DNA from: an uncultured Marvinbryantia sp.
GTDB lineage: Bacteria > Bacillota > Clostridia > Lachnospirales > Lachnospiraceae
NCBI GenBank assembly: GCA_937915375.1
Contig: CALDMO010000043.1
Span: 76,968 to 140,967 of the forward strand
DNA: 64,000 nucleotides
Direction of reading: 5' to 3'
The translations under genes and the position numbers were made by a program. Position 1 is the first letter of the stretch. The number at the start of each line of letters is the position of its first letter. Positions 58,771-64,000 of this stretch are shown one piece after another. The notes below the pieces were generated by a model. It searched no databases and was not told the DNA's origin. It saw only the letters and a list, made by a program, of their open reading frames with translations.

Positions 58771-59316
58771 ATGGATTGTAAGACAGCACAGGAAAAAATC
58801 ATGCCATACATCCGCTGGGAACTAGACGACCGGGAGATGGAGGAATTTATCGAGCATATTCGTGAGTGCAAGACCTGCAGTGAGGAACTGGAGGTCTATT
58901 ATACCATCTATTATGCGCTGGAAAAGCTGGAGGATGATGAGGGGCAGGGATCTTTTGATATTCGAAAGCTTTTGGAAAAAGATCTGGAAATGGCCCAGCA
59001 GCGCATCCGTAATCACCAGATTGTACATTTTTATCAAAAACTGTTTTTGACAATTATGGGATTTTTGTTGGCAGTTTTACTGCTCACAGGTGTGCAGGCG
59101 CTGATACGCGGGTCCCTGTATGAGACAACCTTGTATAATTTGTTTGGACAGGGGACAGAGGAAATTACCGTTTTGAGTACGTATCAGGAAGAACAGAGTG
59201 AGGAGACGACAGAAGCGCGGGAGCCGGAGACGAACCGTAAGCGTCAGGTGATTATTACGACGCCGGAGACGGAGGCGCAAACGCAGGAAATGATGCCAGG
59301 CGATGCGGTGGTGTAA
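58771..59316 (+). CDS. Zinc-finger (zf-HC2) anti-sigma-like membrane protein
   Basis: 181 residues. Seen: N-terminal zinc motif HIRECKTCSEEL (His29, Cys33, Cys36), a helical segment, one transmembrane helix at about 88-110 (FLTIMGFLLAVLLLTGVQAL), and a Thr/Glu/Gln-rich outside tail. The layout is that of ECF anti-sigma factors. No ECF sigma gene lies beside it; the next gene is polA. ACGAGG is before the ATG. Partner unknown. Confidence 0.83.
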   Translation: MDCKTAQEKIMPYIRWELDDREMEEFIEHIRECKTCSEELEVYYTIYYALEKLEDDEGQGSFDIRKLLEKDLEMAQQRIRNHQIVHFYQKLFLTIMGFLLAVLLLTGVQALIRGSLYETTLYNLFGQGTEEITVLSTYQEEQSEETTEAREPETNRKRQVIITTPETEAQTQEMMPGDAVV

Positions 59317-59368
59317 TACAGTCGATGACAGAAATTGCAGTATAGTCATAATTGAGCCGGAGGTAGAA

Positions 59369-62011
59369 ATGCAGGAAAAATTAGTTTTGATAGATGGACA
59401 CAGTATTTTGAATCGGGCATATTACGGTGTGCCGGATTTGACAAATGCGGAAGGGCTTCATACGAATGCAGTATACGGATTTTTAAATATTATGTTTAAA
59501 ATCATTGACGAGGAAAAGCCGGATTACTTTGCGGTAGCGTTTGATCTGAAGGCGCCGACATTCCGGCACAAGATGTATGATGCCTATAAAGGAACCCGAA
59601 AGCCGATGCAGGAAGAACTGCGTCAGCAGGTTCCGGTGATAAAAGAATTGCTGACGGCAATGAACGTGCCTTTGATGATGCTGGAGGGCTACGAGGCAGA
59701 CGATCTGTTGGGAACGGCGGCAAAAGCCGCTGAGGCGAAAGGGTTGGCCGTATCGGTCATTTCCGGCGATCGTGATCTTTTGCAGCTGGCAACGGATCAG
59801 ATCCAGATTCGTATTCCGAAGACAAAAAAAGGCGGAACAGAAATTGAAAATTATTTTACGGCGGACGTGATTGAAAAATATATGGTGACACCGCTGCAGA
59901 TTGTGGACTTGAAGGCGCTGATGGGAGATGCGTCTGACAACATTCCGGGTATTCCGGGAGTGGGAGAAAAGACAGCTGGCAAGATCATTTCTCAGTTCGG
60001 GAGTATTGAAAACGCTTATGCGAACATTGATGATGTGAAACCAAACAAAGCGAGAGAGTCCTTACGTGAACATTACGATCTGGCCGAGCTCAGTAAAAAA
60101 CTGGCTAAGATTGATACGGAGGCGCCGTTTGTACTTGATATGGCAGCGGCGAAAATGGAAAACTTGTTTACGCCGGAAGCGTTTGAAATTTGCCGAAGAC
60201 TGGAATTTAAGCAAATTTTATCACGGTTTGACTGTGAAGAACCGGATAATGCAGTGACGGACTTTTTCCAGAAAATAGAGGATTTTTCTGAGACGGAGCG
60301 GATTTTTGAAACGGCATCTGGAGCTGAGCTTTGCGGTTTTTCTTTACTCTGTGAAAATGAGGATTTTCTTGGCGTGACGCTCTGTTTTGGAGAAAACGAA
60401 ATATATTTTATGCCGGTAGGGGGATTTCAGACAGAGGAATATCTGGCTGGTAAGTGTTTGGAATTACTGAGAAACGGTAAAAAGAGCGTGACGATCGGGT
60501 TAAAAGAGCAGCTAAAATGGCTGTCGATTACAAAGGAAATGCGTCCGGCGATTAAGGATGCAAAGATTGGAGCTTATTTGATTAATCCGTTGAAAGGGCA
60601 GTATCTGGTGGATGATATTGCAAAGGATCATGCGGATATGCTGATTCCGTCAAAGTGGGAGCGATTCGGTAAAACTCCGCTTCGCACAGCGGTTTCAGAA
60701 CAGGAAGAGAAGATATTGGAGTATGCCTGTTATCTTTCTTATACGGCATGGAAGTCATGGCCGCAGATTGAGAAAAAATTGGAAGAACTGCAGATGACGG
60801 CACTGTTTAATGAGATTGAAATGCCGCTGGTTTATACACTGTTTGATATGCAGCAGGAAGGCGTGCGTGTGGACGCTGAAAGCCTGAAAATCTATGGTGA
60901 TGAACTGCAGGTGCGCGTTGAACAGTTGGAACAGGAGATTTACGCGGATGCGGGAGAGACCTTCAACATCAATTCTCCAAAGCAGCTCGGCATCGTATTA
61001 TTTGAAAATATGAAGCTTCCGGGTGCGAAAAAAACAAAGAGCGGTTATTCAACCGCCGTTGATGTACTTGATAAATTGGCGCCGGATTATCCGATTGTTT
61101 CTAAAATTCTGGAATATCGTCAGGTGGCAAAATTAAAATCCACCTATGCGGATGGTTTGGCGAATTTTATTCGGGAGGACGGTCGTATCCATGGTAATTT
61201 TCATCAGACGATTACTGCAACGGGGCGCATTAGCAGTACAGATCCGAATCTGCAGAATATCCCGATTCGTACAGAGCTTGGACGAATGCTGCGAAAAGTA
61301 TTTATCGCGAAAGATGGCTGTGTATTGATCGATGCGGATTATTCACAGATTGAACTGCGTGTGCTTGCGGCGCTTTCCGGAGACGAAACACTGATACACG
61401 CATTTGCTGATGATGTGGATATTCATCGACTGACGGCTTCGCAGGTATTTCATGTTCCGTTCGATGAAGTAAGCGATCTGCAGAGACGAAACGCCAAGGC
61501 GGTAAATTTTGGCATTGTATACGGCATCAGCGCTTTCGGACTGAGTGAGGACTTAAAGATTAGCGTTAAGGAAGCCGGTGATTATATTGATAAATATTTT
61601 GCGACCTATCCGAAAATTAAGGAATTTCTGGACGCAGCAGTGAGCGGTGCGAAGGAGCATGGTTATGTCACTACGCTTTTTGGACGGAGACGTCCGGTAC
61701 CGGAGCTTTCCAGCAGTAACTTTATGCAGCGCTCGTTTGGTGAGCGCGTGGCGATGAATTCTCCAATCCAGGGAACTGCGGCTGATATCATCAAGATTGC
61801 GATGATTCGTGTTAATGAGCGTCTTCGGGCGGAAAATTTCCGCTCCCGATTGATTTTGCAAGTACATGATGAGCTTCTGGTCGAAGCAACAGAAGAAGAG
61901 GCAGAGGCGGTAAAACAGGTGGTATTTGAAGAAATGACGCATGCAGTGCAGATGAAGGTAGCTATGGAAGTAGATTTAAACTGCGGCAGCAACTGGTTTG
62001 AGGCACATTGA
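59369..62011 (+). CDS. polA: DNA polymerase I
   Basis: 880 residues. Domain order: 5'-3' exonuclease (1-290; LIDGHSILNRAYYG, YEADDLLG, SGDRDLLQL, GDASDNIPGIPGVGEKTA), a 3'-5' exonuclease-like region (about 300-480) in which the usual DxE motif is not seen, and the polymerase (DADYSQIELRVLAALSGD near 655, RRNAKAVNFGIVYGISAFGL, LQVHDELLVEA). Proofreading is therefore likely lost, as in many Firmicutes Pol I. The ATG at 59369 has GGAGG 5 bases upstream; the longer in-frame reading starts inside the preceding gene. Confidence 0.96.
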   Translation: MQEKLVLIDGHSILNRAYYGVPDLTNAEGLHTNAVYGFLNIMFKIIDEEKPDYFAVAFDLKAPTFRHKMYDAYKGTRKPMQEELRQQVPVIKELLTAMNVPLMMLEGYEADDLLGTAAKAAEAKGLAVSVISGDRDLLQLATDQIQIRIPKTKKGGTEIENYFTADVIEKYMVTPLQIVDLKALMGDASDNIPGIPGVGEKTAGKIISQFGSIENAYANIDDVKPNKARESLREHYDLAELSKKLAKIDTEAPFVLDMAAAKMENLFTPEAFEICRRLEFKQILSRFDCEEPDNAVTDFFQKIEDFSETERIFETASGAELCGFSLLCENEDFLGVTLCFGENEIYFMPVGGFQTEEYLAGKCLELLRNGKKSVTIGLKEQLKWLSITKEMRPAIKDAKIGAYLINPLKGQYLVDDIAKDHADMLIPSKWERFGKTPLRTAVSEQEEKILEYACYLSYTAWKSWPQIEKKLEELQMTALFNEIEMPLVYTLFDMQQEGVRVDAESLKIYGDELQVRVEQLEQEIYADAGETFNINSPKQLGIVLFENMKLPGAKKTKSGYSTAVDVLDKLAPDYPIVSKILEYRQVAKLKSTYADGLANFIREDGRIHGNFHQTITATGRISSTDPNLQNIPIRTELGRMLRKVFIAKDGCVLIDADYSQIELRVLAALSGDETLIHAFADDVDIHRLTASQVFHVPFDEVSDLQRRNAKAVNFGIVYGISAFGLSEDLKISVKEAGDYIDKYFATYPKIKEFLDAAVSGAKEHGYVTTLFGRRRPVPELSSSNFMQRSFGERVAMNSPIQGTAADIIKIAMIRVNERLRAENFRSRLILQVHDELLVEATEEEAEAVKQVVFEEMTHAVQMKVAMEVDLNCGSNWFEAH

Positions 62012-62101
62012 TAGGGAGCAGAGCGCGGCTTTTTATACTGCGTGGGAACCTTCGGGCAGCAGAGGATTGTTTGAGCGCATATGCAGGGAGCATTTGAAAA
62101 T

Positions 62102-62704
62102 ATGAAAATTCTTGGAATTACCGGTGGCGTAGGAGCCGGAAAAAGTACCGTTTTGCAATATTTAAATAAAAAATATCAGGTGCGTGTGATGGAACTGGAT
62201 AAGGCCGCGCATCTTTTGATGGGGCCGGGACAAAGCTGCTATACGCCCCTGACAGAGAAGTTCGGGATGGGGATTCTGAGTGCGGAGGGGCGGATCGACC
62301 GTCAAAAACTTTATGCCGAGACGTTCGCGAAACAGAGCGGTATTGAGGCGTTGAATCAGATCGTACATCCGCGCGTAAAAGAATATGTAAAGCAGGAAAT
62401 TATAAAAGAGGAAAAAAATGGGCGGCCGTTTCTGGTGCTGGAGGCGGCGCTTCTTTTGGAAGATCACTATGAGGAGATCTGCGACGAGATCTGGTATGTT
62501 TTTGTATGTGAGGAGGCGCGTAAAAAACGTTTGATATCATCCAGAGGATATTCGGAGGAAAAAATTGCGCAGATTCTGAGCAATCAGAAAACAGACGCGC
62601 AGTTTCGCGCTGCATGTCAATTTGTGATTGACAATAGCAGCGATATTATGGAAAATACATATGAACAGATAGATAAAGGATTGAAAGAGCATGGATTTGT
62701 GTAG
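62102..62704 (+). CDS. coaE: Dephospho-CoA kinase
   Basis: 200 residues. Last step of CoA synthesis. Seen: MKILGITGGVGAGKSTVLQYL with the P-loop GGVGAGKS, ELDKAAHLLMGPGQ, LNQIVHPRVKEYV, LVLEAALLLED, and RGYSEEKIAQILSNQ. The ATG at 62102 matches the family start; GGGAG is 11 bases before, a bit distant. The ATG at 62081 would add seven residues. Overlaps the next gene by 14 bases. polA-coaE is a common Firmicutes order. Confidence 0.93.
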   Translation: MKILGITGGVGAGKSTVLQYLNKKYQVRVMELDKAAHLLMGPGQSCYTPLTEKFGMGILSAEGRIDRQKLYAETFAKQSGIEALNQIVHPRVKEYVKQEIIKEEKNGRPFLVLEAALLLEDHYEEICDEIWYVFVCEEARKKRLISSRGYSEEKIAQILSNQKTDAQFRAACQFVIDNSSDIMENTYEQIDKGLKEHGFV

Positions 62705-63488
62705 TATAGCAAGCGGGAGCAGCGGAAACTGTATTTTTATGGGGACAGAAAATACCAGCATTCTTATAGATGCAGGCATCAGCGCAAAGCAGACACAGCT
62801 GGGGATGCAGACGATAGATCGTTCTCCGGCGGATTTGAACGGTATTCTGGTAACACATGAGCATTCCGATCATATCAGAGGGATTGGCGTGCTGACAAGA
62901 AAGTTTAAAATTCCAGTTTATGGAACGGCGGGGACGATCGCGGCGATCAAACAGAGCAGTTCTCTTGGCAAGCTGGATGAAAGTCTGTTTCATGAAATTG
63001 AAGCGGATGTGAACTTCCAGATCGGTGATATGGAAATCGTACCGATCCGTACCTCGCATGATGCTGCGCAGTCGGTGGCATACCGTGTAAACGCGGGCGG
63101 AAAGTCAGCGGCAGTTGTGACAGATCTTGGTGTTTATACCGATTATACGATTTCAAAACTGCAGGGATTGGATGCAATCGTACTGGAAGCAAATCATGAT
63201 GTGCGGATGCTGCAGGCCGGTGTTTATCCGTATTATTTGAAACGGCGTATTCTAAGCAATCACGGGCATTTATCAAATGAAAATGCGGGACGTCTGCTTT
63301 GTTCTATTTTGCATGACGGAATGAAATATATTTTTTTGGGGCATTTAAGTAAAGAAAATAATTATGAAGCGCTGGCGTATGAGACGGTCTGTACAGAGGT
63401 CACACTGGGCGATAATCCTTACCGGGCGGATGATTTTCACATCTGCGTTGCGAAAAGAGACTGCCCATCAGAATTGGCCAGCCTTTAA
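62691..63488 (+). CDS. Metallo-beta-lactamase fold exonuclease, YycJ/WalJ-like
   Basis: 265 residues. Seen: CSIASGSSGNCIFMGTENTSILIDAGISAKQ, metal motif THEHSDHIRGIGVL, TSHDAAQSVAYRV, and LSNHGHLSNENAGRLL with FLGHLSKENN. These are the WalJ/YycJ signatures; in Bacillus the protein acts as a DNA exonuclease in mismatch repair. It is usually next to walRK, but here it follows coaE. AAGAGC-type site; start inside coaE. Confidence 0.9.
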   Translation: MDLCSIASGSSGNCIFMGTENTSILIDAGISAKQTQLGMQTIDRSPADLNGILVTHEHSDHIRGIGVLTRKFKIPVYGTAGTIAAIKQSSSLGKLDESLFHEIEADVNFQIGDMEIVPIRTSHDAAQSVAYRVNAGGKSAAVVTDLGVYTDYTISKLQGLDAIVLEANHDVRMLQAGVYPYYLKRRILSNHGHLSNENAGRLLCSILHDGMKYIFLGHLSKENNYEALAYETVCTEVTLGDNPYRADDFHICVAKRDCPSELASL

Positions 63489-63533
63489 TAATAAAGAAAG
63501 TTGGACAGAAAATGTCCGGGAAAGGAAAGTAAA

Positions 63534-63806
63534 ATGAAAAAAACAATTATTACAGTAGTAGGAAAAGACACCGTTGGAATTATCGCAAAAATCTGTACCT
63601 TTCTGGCAGAAAACAATGTCAATATCCTGGACATTTCGCAGACGATCGTGGACGGATTCTTTAATATGATGATGGTAACAGATGCATCTGCTTCTCCGAA
63701 AGAGGTTGCCGAGCTGGCAACAGAACTCAAAGCGCTCGGTGATGTGATCGGCGTTACTATCATGTGCCAGCATGAAGACATCTTCAACAAGATGCATCGC
63801 ATTTGA
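63534..63806 (+). CDS. ACT domain protein (UPF0237-like)
   Basis: 90 residues forming one ACT domain pair pattern: KKTIITVVGKDTVGIIAKICTFLAENNVNILDISQTIVDGFFNMMMVTD, then ALGDVIGVTIMCQHEDIFNKMHRI. The C-terminal QHEDIFNxMHRI matches the UPF0237 family. Usually paired with a DUF711 (UPF0210) gene, which would lie beyond the window. Amino-acid sensing is likely. The ATG at 63534 has GGAAAG before it; the in-frame ATG at 63501 does not. Confidence 0.9.
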   Translation: MKKTIITVVGKDTVGIIAKICTFLAENNVNILDISQTIVDGFFNMMMVTDASASPKEVAELATELKALGDVIGVTIMCQHEDIFNKMHRI

Positions 63807-63813
63807 GCCATGC

Positions 63814-63873
63814 AATCGTCATGAAAGAAACATGTGCAAGCTTGCTTGCGGAAGTGTTTCTTTCATGACGATT
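63814..63873 (+). repeat. Long perfect inverted repeat at the start of a repeat array
   Basis: Arms 63814-63832 and 63855-63873 are perfectly complementary over 19 bases, with CAAGC/GCTTG sequence in the loop. The right arm is part of the 55-base direct repeat unit. A shorter 10-bp version recurs at 63935-63944 / 63957-63966. Confidence 0.9.
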
Positions 63874-63898
63874 ATACGGCGAAAGCCGTCATCGAGAA
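63844..63898 (+). repeat. 55-base direct repeat, copy 1
   Basis: Identical to 63946-64000. Contains ACGGC-GAAA-GCCGT, a small stem with GNRA tetraloop. The 47 bases between the copies hold GAGCATGGCG twice, at 63900-63909 and 63920-63929 (20-base period). No open frame. Confidence 0.92.
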
Positions 63899-63945
63899 CG
63901 AGCATGGCGAGTTCGAGATGAGCATGGCGGAGTGGAAAGAAACAA

Positions 63946-64000
63946 GCTTGCGGAAGTGTTTCTTTCATGACGATTATACGGCGAAAGCCGTCATCGAGAA
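63946..64000 (+). repeat. 55-base direct repeat, copy 2 (reaches the window edge)
   Basis: Identical to copy 1 at 63844-63898, 102 bases on. It runs to the last base, so the array probably continues outside. Confidence 0.92.

Noticed and set aside
63814..64000. CRISPR array
   Set aside because: Only two copies of a 55-base unit, with long inner inverted repeats and partly repeated spacer; no cas genes.

Overview
The window looks like chromosomal DNA of an anaerobic Clostridia species, most likely a Lachnospiraceae-type gut commensal. Reasons: moderate G+C, strong AGGAGG ribosome-binding sites, SigA-type promoters with 17-bp spacers, two-subunit iron-sulfur L-serine dehydratase, RemA, RqcH, Csp-like S8 proteases, LrgAB, a PotCD fusion and a complete anaerobic cobalamin pathway. 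No phage, transposase, CRISPR array or plasmid gene was seen.

Region 1 (1-20.4 kb) is a vitamin B12 island. The nucleotide-loop genes cobU (5' cut by the window), cobS, a second short cobU-like gene and cobC come first. A cobalamin riboswitch with a terminator then precedes cbiD-L-F-G-H-[J-E-T fusion]-A-B-cobD-cbiP-C. Together these take cobalt-precorrin to the complete corrinoid. A second B12 riboswitch with its own promoter and terminator controls a separate unit: an exported CbiK-type chelatase, an exported two-domain protein of unknown function, and a BtuFCD-like ABC importer whose ATPase carries an extra C-terminal domain. This unit is the best candidate for an under-described system.

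Region 2 (20.4-32.7 kb) holds transport and small metabolic genes: a lysine riboswitch ahead of an NhaC-family carrier (probable lysine importer LysW), an unidentified structured leader ahead of a CorC/HlyC-CNNM protein and a CLC-F-like anion transporter, a neurotransmitter:sodium symporter, a Lon-like AAA+ protein lacking a protease domain, LrgAB, HIT, GNAT and Nudix proteins, and serine dehydratase.

Region 3 (32.7-40.9 kb) is housekeeping: rqcH is divergent from yicC-remA-gmk-rpoZ-(DUF308)-rimO-pgsA-cinA. The two divergent promoters appear to share one palindromic -35 hexamer.

Region 4 (40.9-64 kb) has small Clostridia-type proteins of unknown function, a divergent pair of S8 proteases, a polyamine importer (potA-potB-potCD), a lactonase-family propeller protein, aroC, a rhomboid-like protein with an LtaS-type enzyme, nagB-nagA, a YczE-like membrane protein, metY, tRNA-Leu(CAA), an orphan zinc-finger anti-sigma-like protein, polA-coaE-yycJ and an ACT-domain protein. 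The window ends inside a structured direct repeat whose second copy runs into the window edge.
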